Below are positions 42,790 through 51,029 of a DNA stretch of 64,000 nucleotides, one piece after another. The notes under the pieces were generated by a model. That model searched no databases. It had not been told where the DNA came from and worked only from the letters and a program-made list of their open reading frames with translations. The DNA lies in assembly GCA_965214085.1 (NCBI GenBank), contig OZ243937.1, positions 434,001 to 498,000 on the forward strand. Direction: 5' to 3'. Each line of letters begins with the position of its first letter. Within the stretch, counting starts at the first letter, position 1. Source of the stretch: UBA6055 sp965214085 (GTDB lineage: Bacteria; Chloroflexota; Anaerolineae; Aggregatilineales; Phototrophicaceae). The position numbers and the translations under genes are program-made.

Positions 42790-43947
42790 TTACTTCAAGT
42801 CGCGCCGGTGCCAGTCATCGCTGAATAAATTGAAGTCCGTCTCGCGCTGAGGGAACTCGGCGATGATGGCTTCGTCGATCTCGACGCCCAGGCCGGGTTT
42901 GGTCGGCAGCGCGAAATAGCCATCCACCACTTCTGGCACGCCGATCCCGGCGGCTTTGACCGGCGGGTCAGCGAAGTCGTTGAAGTACTCCTGAATCTTG
43001 AAGTTGGGCGTGGTCGCCGCGACCGCCAGCGACGCCATCGTTGAGCAGGGGCCGCCGACATTATGCGGCGCGACCAGCACATAATACATCTCGGCTGTGC
43101 CGGCCAGTTTCTTCATATTCATGATGCCGCCGAAATGCGTAATGTCCGTCTGGATGATGTCGGCGGCGCCCAGTTCAAAGAGTTCGCGGTACTCGTAGGG
43201 CGTGTGGATGCGTTCGCCCGTGGCCACCGGTATGCCGAGCCCTAGCGCCACCTCGCGCACATCACGCAGGGCGCGCAAATTTTCCGGCGGCACCGGCTCC
43301 TCCACCCAGGCGGGACGGAACTCCGCCAGGTCGCGGATGATTTCGACCGCCGTGACCGGGTTGAAGCGTCCGTGCATCTCAATCAGCAACTCGACATCGG
43401 GACCCACCGCATCGTAAACCGCTTCCACCAGCGACACCGAGAGCAGCTTCTCCTCGCGCGTGAATTCGTAGAAGCCGCTGCCGAAGGGGTCGAATTTGAG
43501 GGCGCGATAGCCTTTATCGATGACTTCTGTCGCCGCTTCATGCCAGGCTTCCGGCGTCCGCTCGACGCGATACCAGCCGTTGGCATAGGCTTTGATCTGG
43601 TCGCGCATGGCCCCGCCCAGCAGCCGATACACTGGCTGGTCAAGCGCTTTGCCGATGATATCCCAGCAGGCGATCTCCAGCAGGGCGATGCCGGTCATGG
43701 CGATCTCGCCGGCGCGGCCATAGGTCTCGCGCAGCATGCGATAGCACATGGACTCAGTATTGAAGGGGTCGTGGCCCAGGGCGAAATCGGGCACGGTCTC
43801 GTTGAGGTAGCCGATAACCGGGCCGACGCCGCCGACTGGCCGCGCCTCGGCCCAGCCGACCAGGCCCTCGTCCGTCTCCACCTTGACAAAGAGCAGATTG
43901 CGCCAAGGCGTGCCCATGACCATTGTGCTGACATTGCTGATTTTCAT
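42790..43947 (-). CDS. Mandelate racemase/muconate-lactonizing-type enolase superfamily protein (sugar-acid dehydratase-like)
   Basis: 385 aa. N-terminal capping domain (VKVETDEGLVGWAEARPVGG). The barrel has metal ligands in LLIEMHGRF, WVEEPVPPEN and GERIHTPYE, and later QTDITHFGG and the catalytic His in VAPHNVGGP. The Lys/Asp pattern and the HGRF loop resemble galactonate/gluconate-type acid sugar dehydratases rather than racemases. It is the first of three minus/plus genes that look catabolic (U32-like gene and sulfatase next). Substrate unknown. Confidence 0.88.
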   Translation of the reverse strand: MKISNVSTMVMGTPWRNLLFVKVETDEGLVGWAEARPVGGVGPVIGYLNETVPDFALGHDPFNTESMCYRMLRETYGRAGEIAMTGIALLEIACWDIIGKALDQPVYRLLGGAMRDQIKAYANGWYRVERTPEAWHEAATEVIDKGYRALKFDPFGSGFYEFTREEKLLSVSLVEAVYDAVGPDVELLIEMHGRFNPVTAVEIIRDLAEFRPAWVEEPVPPENLRALRDVREVALGLGIPVATGERIHTPYEYRELFELGAADIIQTDITHFGGIMNMKKLAGTAEMYYVLVAPHNVGGPCSTMASLAVAATTPNFKIQEYFNDFADPPVKAAGIGVPEVVDGYFALPTKPGLGVEIDEAIIAEFPQRETDFNLFSDDWHRRDLK

Positions 43948-44059
43948 ATGCCTTAATTCTCCATTCTCAGTCCCCTTGCCCCCACAAGCACTGACGACAG
44001 GACAGGTTCAAGTCGGGCAAGGTTTTGCCGCGAAACAGGCTCATTTGGCACACTTATTC

Positions 44060-44133
44060 GGGCGAGCCAATGGCTCGCCCCTACATCTTCTACAACAAAA
44101 TGACACCTATAGGGGTCAGACATTGGCTGACCC
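44060..44133. repeat. Two successive palindromes in the intergenic region
   Basis: GGGCGAGCCAATGGCTCGCCC (split as arms GGGCGAGCC/GGCTCGCCC, 44060-44080) and GGGTCAG-ACATTGG-CTGACCC (44113-44133) are two hairpins of the same general layout. They are the type found elsewhere in the window with TAGGGGCGA borders. Nothing else was seen in 43948-44198; the hairpins could end transcription of either neighbour. Confidence 0.6.
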
Positions 44134-44198
44134 GTTGTGACGAGTCCCGCGTTATTATAACTGTCCGCTCCTCAGCTCACTTTGGGGGAAGGGTCATA

Positions 44199-45128
44199 TT
44201 AGCCCACTGGTATCCCCAAATCAGCCGCGCCGACAGCGCCCATGACCGCGTCGCCGGCGTAGCGCTCGATGATGTTCATGACCAGCGCCGCCCGATGAAC
44301 CCGCTCCCGCGATTGCTTGACCGCCAAGTCCTCGATGTGCATGCCGCTGGGATAAATGTTCGCCGCGTTGCGCAAGCCCAGCTTGACGTACATGGGCGCC
44401 GCCACGCGGATCATCTCCGGTACTTCGTAATGCCGCAGGAAGCCGCCGAAGTCGTCCGGCGCTTCGACATAGATGTCAAGCGGAATATCAATGGCCGCGC
44501 GGATCGCCGCCATCTGCGGCAGCGTCAAGTCGGTTGGCACGTTGTAGGTGCCCGCGCCCAGGCTCTCAAGCAGCTTGACCGAGATCGGATTGGCCGCGCC
44601 CATCTGCACCGAGATCTTGACGACCAAATCAGCCGGAAGCTGCCCGGCTTTTTTCATCTGGTTGACCAGCCAAAGTTGCCCTTCATCGGCGACCAGGACC
44701 GAGCGCAAGCCCAACTCGCAGCCGCGGATGATTTCCTCGGTGGCGTAGACCACTTCGTCCATGCCGCGCAGCCGAGCGCCGAGGTTCTTTCCCGCGCTGG
44801 CACGCACTTGCGCGCTGGTTCCCCAAGCCGCCCGCGGTCCCACAAACAGGCTGACTTCAATGCCAGCCGCAGCGCCCAGGCGGCACATCTCGCGGATTTC
44901 GGCGTCGGTCAGCATCCAGATGCCGCTGCCTTGCGAGACGCGGTGGATGGTCACGCCCAGGCGGTCGGCTTCTTCAAGCACAGCGGCCAGCGCGCGCGGA
45001 CCCTCCGTGCTGGGGATTTCGATGCGATACTGCGCGCCATCAGGGAAGCGCTTCCGCGATGTGGGCAAGTCGTAAAGCTCTCCGGGCGGGTAGTTCCTGC
45101 TCTCCAGAAAGCCGCGTACCTTTTCCAT
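44199..45128 (-). CDS. U32-peptidase-like TIM-barrel protein
   Basis: 309 aa with no signal peptide. The repeated beta/alpha pattern and segments EIREMCRLGAAAGIEVSLFV, LLESLGAGTYNVPTDLTLPQ, LDIYVEAPDDFGGFLRHYEV and KLGLRNAANIYPSGMH recall proteins annotated as U32 family, which include both peptidases and RNA- or ubiquinone-modifying enzymes. The C-terminal Cys ligands of the iron-sulfur U32 members are absent, so peptidase activity is doubtful. It lies beside the enolase-type and sulfatase genes, which suggests a role in a sugar-acid pathway. Assignment moderate. Confidence 0.55.
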   Translation of the reverse strand: MEKVRGFLESRNYPPGELYDLPTSRKRFPDGAQYRIEIPSTEGPRALAAVLEEADRLGVTIHRVSQGSGIWMLTDAEIREMCRLGAAAGIEVSLFVGPRAAWGTSAQVRASAGKNLGARLRGMDEVVYATEEIIRGCELGLRSVLVADEGQLWLVNQMKKAGQLPADLVVKISVQMGAANPISVKLLESLGAGTYNVPTDLTLPQMAAIRAAIDIPLDIYVEAPDDFGGFLRHYEVPEMIRVAAPMYVKLGLRNAANIYPSGMHIEDLAVKQSRERVHRAALVMNIIERYAGDAVMGAVGAADLGIPVG

Positions 45129-45198
45129 CTACCGTTCCTCAGATTGCCTACTATCGGGCAGAAGTATAGCAAATATGCCGACAATGCCAAACATCCCG

Positions 45199-45372
45199 CT
45201 CGCGCCGGTAGTGCATCGAATTCGGTTGAAATCATTTCACCACAAAGACACAAAGGCACAAAGCACACAAAGAATATGGCATATTTTGATTGAAAATCTC
45301 GGTGCTCTCGCATTTCTCAGTGTCCTGGTAATGAATTTGTTACAACTGTAAAGGTTACATCTCCCTCACGCC
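45199..45372. mobile_element. Miniature element A, copy without insert (with 8-bp target duplications)
   Basis: The element spans 45207-45364 (158 bp): GGTAGTGCATCGAATTCGGT at the left end and AAAGGTTACATCTCC at the right end, imperfect inverted repeats of each other. It is flanked by CTCGCGCC (45199-45206) and CTCACGCC (45365-45372), an 8-bp duplication with one difference. Its middle reads gctctcgcatttctcag, the uninterrupted site where the other two copies hold element B. No coding capacity. A separate palindrome (GGGCGAGCC/GGCTCG) lies near 45428; the rest of 45129-45612 is featureless. Confidence 0.9.
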
Positions 45373-45612
45373 GTAAACGAATTTGCTTAGCTTAGCGCCT
45401 CGTTTTCGAAGCCGCGTTGTGTGTACGGGCGAGCCGGTGGCTCGTCCCTGTCGACAGTCACATTTACGGGCTTGTCATTTATATTGTGAGCCAAGTCGTG
45501 ACGCCCGATCAGCTGTGGGGGAATATCCTGCCAACCTGGCCTGATAATTTGTATGGTCGTGTCTCATCCGATTACAATTGCGTCGTCCGCTGACTCCAGG
45601 AGGAACACGCGA

Positions 45613-46968
45613 ATGGCTCAGAAACGCCCTAACATCATCGTCTTTTTCACCGACCAGCAGCGCTGGGATACGACCGGCCTGCACGGCAACCCGCTTGATC
45701 TGAGTCCCAACTTCGACCGCCTGGCTCGCGCGGGCACGGATGTCCACTACTCTATCACCTGTCAGCCTGTTTGCGGTCCGGCGCGGGCTTGCCTGCAAAC
45801 GGGACTCTACGCCACCGAAACCGGCTGCTTTCACAACGGCGTCGCCTTGCCGCGCGAGAGCCGCACGCTGGCGCATTATTTCAGCGATGCCGGCTACGAT
45901 ACCGCCTATATCGGCAAGTGGCACCTTTCTGACGAGGCGCATGGCCCCGTGTCGCCCGATCAGCGCGGCGGCTATGACTATTGGCTGGCGTCCAACTTGC
46001 TCGAGTTTACGTCCGACGCTTATGACCTGGTCATGTACGACAACGACGGCGCAGCGCAAAAGCTGCCCGGCTATCGCGTCGATGCCCAAACCGACGCCAT
46101 GATCGGCTACATCAACGAGCATCAAGACCGGCCTTTTTTCATGTTCTCTTCTTTCATCGAGCCGCACCATCAAAACCACCGCGATGACTATCCGCCGCCG
46201 GTCGGCTATTTGGAGCGCTACCGCGGGCGCTGGATGCCGCCGGATTTGGCAGCGCTAGGCGGCTCGGCGCATCAGCAGATGGCTGGCTATTTGGGCATGA
46301 TCAAGCGCCTGGACGAAGCGCTGGGACGGCTGGTTGACGCGCTGATAAGCCTGGATATGCTGGATGATACCATCATCCTCTTTACGTCCGATCACGGCTG
46401 CCACTTCAAGACGCGCAACGCCGAATACAAGCGCTCTTGCCATGACGCCTCGGTGCGCGTGCCTACCATGTTTCATGGCGGTCCCTTCAACGGTGGCGGA
46501 CGCTTGTCGCAGATGGTCAGCCTGCTGGATCTGCCGCCAACCTTGCTCGACGCCGCCGGCATCCCCGTGCCCGCGCTGATGCAGGGGCGCTCAATTTTGC
46601 CGCTGCTCACGGAAGTCGACGCGGATTGGCCGGATGAGGTCTTCATACAGATCAGCGAATCACAAGTGGGCCGGGCGATCCGCAGCCGGCGCTGGAAATA
46701 CGCCGTGACCGCGCCGGACAAAGACGGCTGGGACGATATGAACAGCGAAGGCTATTTCGAGTCGGAGTTATACGACTTGCAGGCCGACCCTAACGAGCTG
46801 CACAATCGAGCCGGCTGCGAATCCCACCGCGAAGTAGCGGATGTGCTGCGGTCGCGTCTCATACGACGAATGATCGCAGCGGGCGAGAATGAGCCGATCA
46901 TTGAGCCGGCCCCGGCCAGAGCTTGCGCGGGCCAGCTCAGTGTGGAGCTGGATGAGGGCTGGCTGTAG
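45613..46968 (+). CDS. Sulfatase (formylglycine-dependent type I)
   Basis: 451 aa from ATG 45613, with AGGAGG 9 nt upstream; the upstream in-frame Met at 45553 is disfavoured. RPNIIVFFTDQQRWD holds the first metal-binding Asp pair. CGPAR (Cys54) is the CxPxR motif whose Cys is converted to formylglycine, and GKWHL and ITFTSDHGCH-like LFTSDHGCHFKTRN are further active-site motifs. There is no signal peptide, so the protein may be cytoplasmic or exported by other means. It probably cleaves sulfate esters from carbohydrates. A dedicated formylglycine-generating enzyme is not in the window. Confidence 0.92.
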   Translation: MAQKRPNIIVFFTDQQRWDTTGLHGNPLDLSPNFDRLARAGTDVHYSITCQPVCGPARACLQTGLYATETGCFHNGVALPRESRTLAHYFSDAGYDTAYIGKWHLSDEAHGPVSPDQRGGYDYWLASNLLEFTSDAYDLVMYDNDGAAQKLPGYRVDAQTDAMIGYINEHQDRPFFMFSSFIEPHHQNHRDDYPPPVGYLERYRGRWMPPDLAALGGSAHQQMAGYLGMIKRLDEALGRLVDALISLDMLDDTIILFTSDHGCHFKTRNAEYKRSCHDASVRVPTMFHGGPFNGGGRLSQMVSLLDLPPTLLDAAGIPVPALMQGRSILPLLTEVDADWPDEVFIQISESQVGRAIRSRRWKYAVTAPDKDGWDDMNSEGYFESELYDLQADPNELHNRAGCESHREVADVLRSRLIRRMIAAGENEPIIEPAPARACAGQLSVELDEGWL

Positions 46969-47054
46969 GCAAATTCAATTTTGGGGCATTGTATGGCTTG
47001 TCCGGTACTGTGACTCAGCTGCCGCTCTCTCGGCTTAGACGAATAATCACCATC

Positions 47055-47223
47055 TTTGCCACCGAGTACACCGAGTTTGATAGAGTCCGCAGAGGAAAGG
47101 CATCATTCTTAGTCCATAGAAAGAATCGGCGAACCTGTAGATCATCCTTGACTCGACCAACCGCCATATTTCCCGGAATCCCTCTCTGTGCACTCATATT
47201 TTCTCTGTGCCCTCTGTGGCAAA
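47055..47223. repeat. Degenerate inverted-repeat element of the CACCGAG/CACAGAG type
   Basis: TTTGCCACCGAGTACACCGAG (arms TTTGCCAC and the mirrored GTGGCAAA at 47216-47223) encloses about 130 bp with no coding potential. It has the sub-terminal repeats of the B-family elements but lacks their GGGCAATCGC ends. The 453-bp gap 46969-47421 otherwise holds only a GGGCGACATAACATATCGCCC-like palindrome near 47307-47327 and the promoter below. Confidence 0.55.
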
Positions 47224-47380
47224 AGTGTCGTGAATCCCTAAATCGCGGCGCCCACCCCAACAAAACATATCGTCATCGTTATTTCAGTAGCGGACAAGCC
47301 TTGTATGGGCGACATAACATATCGCCCGCCATTTCCCCACATCGTAAGAAAAGCGTCTGATTCTGCGCTAGCAATCTGTG

Positions 47381-47386
47381 TATAAT
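47381..47386 (+). promoter_or_regulatory. -10 element upstream of the C39/TPR gene
   Basis: A perfect TATAAT lies 36 bp before the ATG at 47422. No convincing -35 was found at 16-18 bp spacing. Weak support. Confidence 0.3.
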
Positions 47387-47421
47387 GAGGCTGATGTTGG
47401 ATTGGCTTTTGGATTTGGCCC

Positions 47422-48456
47422 ATGAAGCCACTGGTAGTAATATGGCTGCTGCTGATCGCCGCGACGGTCAGCGGGCAGGCCAGCGAAGACAGCGCCGCAC
47501 TGCCGAGCGTTTTTCGCGTCGATACCCTGGGCAGCGAATATCAGAGCTGGAATAATTGCGCGCCGGCCACGCTGACGAACGCGCTGGCGCACTTCGGCTA
47601 CCAGGACGATCAATTCCGCGCCGCCAAATGGCTGAAGCCGAATTACGAAGACAAGAATGTCAGCCCCTGGCAGTTGGCGGAATTCGTCAACACGCAGATT
47701 CCCGAGATCCCCGTCTATGCTATCGTGCGTTCCGGCGGCACCCTGGAGCAAGCGCAGACGTTAATGCTCAATGGCTTCCCGGTGATCATCGAGTTTGGCT
47801 ACGAGCCCTCCGGCTACGAATGGATGGGGCACTATCTGCTGCTCAGCGGCTGGGACGATTCCCTGAACCAAGTCAACACCATGGACAGCTTCAAGGGACC
47901 AAATACCCGCTACAGCTATGATGAACTTGAGCATTACTGGCAGCACTTCAATTACACCTACATCGCGCTTTACCCGGTTGACCGCGAAGACGAGTTGTTG
48001 GAATTGCTGGGGGATGACGCCGATGAATGGCAGAATCACATCAAGGCGCTGGAGATGGCGCGGGCGGAAGCCATCGTAGACCAGAACGACGCCCACGCCT
48101 GGTTCAATATGGGCAGCAACTTCGTCAACCTGGGCATGTATGACGCGGCGGCCCAAGCTTATGACAAGGCGATCTCGCTCGGTTTGCCTTGGCGCATGTT
48201 CTGGTATCAATTCGGCGCCTGGGAAGCCTATTATCATACCGGGCGCTACGATGACATGATCCGCATCGCGCGGCAGAATCAGAACGACGGCGGCGGCCAA
48301 TACGTCGAGGAGACTTATTACTACCTGGGCATGGCGCGCGAGGGGCGGGGCGAGCTCGACAAGGCGCTGCAAAATTACATCACGGCGCTGACGTTTAACC
48401 CCAATTTCACGCCAGCGCGTGAGGCGCGGGATCGCCTGCGGGCGGCGCAGAGTTAA
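47422..48456 (+). CDS. Secreted C39-like cysteine peptidase with TPR repeats
   Basis: 344 aa. The signal peptide is MKPLVVIWLLLIAATVSGQA. The papain-like C39 core has the nucleophile in WNNCAPATLTNAL (Cys46), a His in WMGHYLLLSGWDD (His137) and a following Asp. From about residue 185 the chain is helical with tetratricopeptide signatures (AHAWFNMGSNFVNLGMYDAA, YYYLGMAREGRGELDKALQN, YITALTFNPNFTPAREAR). C39 peptidases usually process bacteriocin-type leader peptides, but soluble C39-TPR proteins without an ABC exporter are common in Chloroflexota and their substrates are unknown. Its 3' end is duplicated at 49536. Confidence 0.83.
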   Translation: MKPLVVIWLLLIAATVSGQASEDSAALPSVFRVDTLGSEYQSWNNCAPATLTNALAHFGYQDDQFRAAKWLKPNYEDKNVSPWQLAEFVNTQIPEIPVYAIVRSGGTLEQAQTLMLNGFPVIIEFGYEPSGYEWMGHYLLLSGWDDSLNQVNTMDSFKGPNTRYSYDELEHYWQHFNYTYIALYPVDREDELLELLGDDADEWQNHIKALEMARAEAIVDQNDAHAWFNMGSNFVNLGMYDAAAQAYDKAISLGLPWRMFWYQFGAWEAYYHTGRYDDMIRIARQNQNDGGGQYVEETYYYLGMAREGRGELDKALQNYITALTFNPNFTPAREARDRLRAAQS

Positions 48457-48493
48457 GCGCGGCTAGTTTCAGACTATTCCGTAAGGGATATTT

Positions 48494-48964
48494 TCAATTC
48501 GCAACTGCTGACATTTCCCGATTACGCGCGGAAACATCGCGGATGTAACTGTTAGCGGCGAATACGCTGATGAAAATTGCCAACCCGTTTCGCGCGATGA
48601 CAGCCGCCGCATATAGTGCGGGGTGCCCGCCGACAGAGAGCCAATTACCGATCTGAATATAACTATCTTCCCATACGATGAGCGTTGCGATCAACGCGAC
48701 CATGAGCATGGAGAAACGATAGAAGGCGGGCCGACGGATTTCGCGGAAGAAAAGGATGGTAACTGCAGGCAAAGGAAGCGCGAGCACAAGAGCCGGCACA
48801 ACGCTCCAGGCCGCGTTGACAAAGGCAAGGGAGAGCCATCCCCCTGCGGAATACCAGTCGAACCGGAAAGTCGCTTCAAATAGCAACCCAGAAACAGCGA
48901 AGAGCGCCGCGCTCAAGCAAAACATGCGCAGGAACAGTTTCAAAAGTGGGCCGACTCGCCACAT
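48494..48964 (-). CDS. Small four-helix membrane protein (paralog of 49720-50226)
   Basis: 156 aa with about four membrane segments (FLRMFCLSAALFAVSGLLF, VVPALVLALPLPAVTILFF, FSMLMVALIATLIVW, LYAAAVIARNGLAIFISVFA). The N-terminus MWRVGPLLKLFLRM parallels MWRTIPLTKIVLRM of the gene at 49720, and the C-terminal YIRDVSA parallels YLHEVSA. It converges on the C39/TPR gene 37 bp away. No domain recognised; the pairing with C39/TPR is conserved in the duplicated locus. Confidence 0.65.
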   Translation of the reverse strand: MWRVGPLLKLFLRMFCLSAALFAVSGLLFEATFRFDWYSAGGWLSLAFVNAAWSVVPALVLALPLPAVTILFFREIRRPAFYRFSMLMVALIATLIVWEDSYIQIGNWLSVGGHPALYAAAVIARNGLAIFISVFAANSYIRDVSARNREMSAVAN

Positions 48965-49024
48965 TATCCTCCACCTTTCATATTATGTAGTATACATCTA
49001 TGCAATGTGTCCGGTCAAACACCG

Positions 49025-49397
49025 GCTGTGAAGGTAGTGTATCGAATTCGGTTGAAATTCAATTTCACCACAAAGACACAAAGGCACAAAGCACACAAAG
49101 AATATGGTATATCTCGATTAAGTTTCTCGGTGCTCTCGCAGGGCAATCGCATCAATATCCATAAATGACGAATTTATTATCAAACTAACAAATTGTAGGG
49201 GCGAGCCTTGGCTCGCCCATGAAATCTGGCAGAAAATCACCTTTTCATTGAGTCCTTTATTGACATATTTTCGGATATATCTCGGAGTTCTTGGCGCCTT
49301 AGTGTTGAGATAAGTTGATGCGATTGCCCTAGCATTTCTCGGTGTCCTCGATGGTATATATCTGTATCAACCGAAAAGGATACATTTCCGCTGTTAA
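49025..49397. mobile_element. Composite miniature element A carrying element B (with 8-bp target duplications)
   Basis: The element spans 49033-49389 (357 bp): GGTAGTGTATCGAATTCGGT at the left end, and AAAAGGATACATTTCC at the right. The outer 25 bp of the two ends agree in about 19 positions as inverted repeats. It is flanked by GCTGTGAA (49025-49032) and GCTGTTAA (49390-49397). The interior contains the full 191-bp element B (49141-49331). No transposase or long open frame. It occupies most of the gap 48965-49535. Confidence 0.9.
49141..49331. mobile_element. Element B nested in element A
   Basis: GGGCAATCGCATCAA... ending ...TTGATGCGATTGCCC plus TA, 191 bp. It is bordered by GCA on both sides, while the empty copy of A at 45.3 kb has a single GCA in the same sequence (ctctcGCAtttctc). 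The interior carries a GGGCGAGCC/GGCTCGCCC palindrome and no coding frame. Confidence 0.88.
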
Positions 49398-49535
49398 TGG
49401 AGCGTATCTCATTCGATTGAACTGCTTGTCTGCCAAATTCTACAATAATAGATATACCTCTCGCCACATGCTGATCTGCCATTCTAATCTCCCGGCGCCA
49501 TCTCTTGCAGATACTTCCCCGCCATGTCTTAACTG

Positions 49536-49690
49536 TCGAAGAAACCTATTACTACCTGGGCATGGCGCGCGAGGGACGGGGCGAACTCAACAAGGCGCTG
49601 CATGATTACATCACCGCGCTGGCGATTAACCCCAATCTCACGCCAGCGCGTGAGGCGCGGGATCGCCTGCGGGCGGCGCAAGATAGCTAA
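49536..49690 (+). pseudogene. 3'-end remnant of a duplicated C39/TPR gene
   Basis: The last about 50 codons of the C39/TPR gene are repeated here with small changes (EETYYYLGMAREGRGELNKA, YITALAINPNLTPAREARDR). The DNA is roughly 90 % identical over about 150 bp, including aagcgcggc after the stop. Everything upstream, including the C39 domain, is missing; element A ends about 140 bp before it. An ATG-less short frame from 49505 is not considered a gene. Confidence 0.88.
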
Positions 49691-49719
49691 GCGCGGCCGC
49701 AGTCACAAATAGGGCGCGA

Positions 49720-50226
49720 CTATACGGAAGCCAATTGTGCTTTTGAGCGCATAAGATGGGCTGAAACTTCATGCAGGTAGCGGCTGGCCACAAACAAGCT
49801 CGCTAAGCCGAAAGCCACATGTTTTAAGACGGTCACGATAATGATAGTTCTCAGCACAGAGTCCAAGAGCGCCCAGGACCAGTCAAAGCCAATTTCAGCA
49901 AGTGTGCCGATATGGAAAGGCTGCTGGACAATTGCCAGCGACCCAATCGTGGCGATGATGACAAAGGCGAACTTAAAAAGATGCGGCTTGTGGCTCGTGC
50001 GATGCAAGACACCGGCGTATAAGGCGAGCGCGATGCCGATTAGCGCGCCGAGGATGACGCCGTCAAAGACGCCTCCCTTGATAATTTGTGGAAGGTAGAA
50101 GGAGCGCGGTGCAGGGATCGTCGAGTCAAACGCGAATTTGGTAAGCAAGCCCAGCAGCAGGCCCAGAACCGCGCCGAAGACGAGCATACGCAGGACAATC
50201 TTTGTCAGGGGAATCGTCCGCCACAT
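49720..50226 (-). CDS. Small four-helix membrane protein (paralog of 48494-48964)
   Basis: 168 aa with hydrophobic segments MLVFGAVLGLLLGLLTKFAF, VILGALIGIALALYAGVL, FAFVIIATIGSLAIV and VAFGLASLFVASRYL. It has the same MWR...P...LRM start and Y(L/I)xxVSA end as the 156-aa protein, and the same convergent position next to a C39/TPR 3' end. No known domain. A function in sensing or export cannot be claimed. Confidence 0.65.
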   Translation of the reverse strand: MWRTIPLTKIVLRMLVFGAVLGLLLGLLTKFAFDSTIPAPRSFYLPQIIKGGVFDGVILGALIGIALALYAGVLHRTSHKPHLFKFAFVIIATIGSLAIVQQPFHIGTLAEIGFDWSWALLDSVLRTIIIVTVLKHVAFGLASLFVASRYLHEVSAHLMRSKAQLASV

Positions 50227-50419
50227 GATGCTATGCCTTTCACCATTTCCTCACGGGTTAGAACGCTGATGCAGTGTACGTAAATTATACCATTCGCGCC
50301 CTGTTCTCCAAATTATAGGTCGCATGAGATTGCGTGAAGACCAGCTGCTGGAATGCTTCGTTCACTGTCAAGAGCCATCCACAAGCGCCTGAAGCTCCGT
50401 CTGCGTTATTCGAAAGGCG

Positions 50420-50956
50420 CTAATCTGCTGAGAATGCGACTGCCTGCTCGTGATCAGCGGTTTCGCGAATGTACTTCCTCGCCATGACTTGGCTCAGGTA
50501 AATTCCGCCGGCATAGACGGCGATAACGCCGGCCGTTTCCAGATAAGGCGCGTAATCGCCATCCGTCAATTCCGTCAGATAAAATCTAACCAGCTGCAGC
50601 GGCGCAAAAAGGTGAAGTATGAGGCCGGCGATGAGGCCCATGACGAACTTGAATGCCCAGGGGTTGGTAATGTTCTTGAAAAATCTGCCGCTGACATATG
50701 CCATCGTCGCGCCGATGAGAATCGAAGCCAGAATCCGCTGAAACAGCGCCGTGCCCACGCCAAAGAACAGAGCGAGAATAAGCGCCTGCCTCGGGTTATC
50801 CGCGTAGGCATTCGGCAGATCCATTAGAAAGGCCAGACTGAAAAGCAAGCCGCCGATGCTGCTGAGGACCATACAATACCAAATCATACGCAGCGCCAGG
50901 CGCAAGCGCGGGTTTTGAATCCGCAAGTGTTTGTCGGGGTTCCAGCGGCTTAACAC
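50420..50956 (-). CDS. Small membrane protein, third member of the local set
   Basis: 178 aa. It has four hydrophobic segments (LALRMIWYCMVLSSIGGLLF, ALILALFFGVGTALFQ, FVMGLIAGLILHLFAPLQ, AGVIAVYAGGIYLSQVMA) and a C-terminal ARKYIRETADHEQAV tail comparable with YIRDVSARNREMSA of the 156-aa paralog. The N-terminus is longer (MLSRWNPDKHLRIQN). No domain recognised. The 193-bp gap before it (50227-50419) shows nothing. Confidence 0.6.
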   Translation of the reverse strand: MLSRWNPDKHLRIQNPRLRLALRMIWYCMVLSSIGGLLFSLAFLMDLPNAYADNPRQALILALFFGVGTALFQRILASILIGATMAYVSGRFFKNITNPWAFKFVMGLIAGLILHLFAPLQLVRFYLTELTDGDYAPYLETAGVIAVYAGGIYLSQVMARKYIRETADHEQAVAFSAD

Positions 50957-51029
50957 GGCGAGTTCCTCGCTTTGTGCCGACGGTGCGGATTTAGCGCGCG
51001 GGCAAGCGCTCTCTATCGATTTGCGACGT

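Noticed and set aside
44025..45293. 422-aa plus-strand open frame opposite the U32-like gene
   Set aside because: It reads through intergenic palindromes and element A and has no domain; the minus-strand protein has coherent motifs.
45475..46179. 234-aa minus-strand open frame opposite the sulfatase start
   Set aside because: Antisense shadow; the sulfatase frame has strong RBS and active-site motifs.
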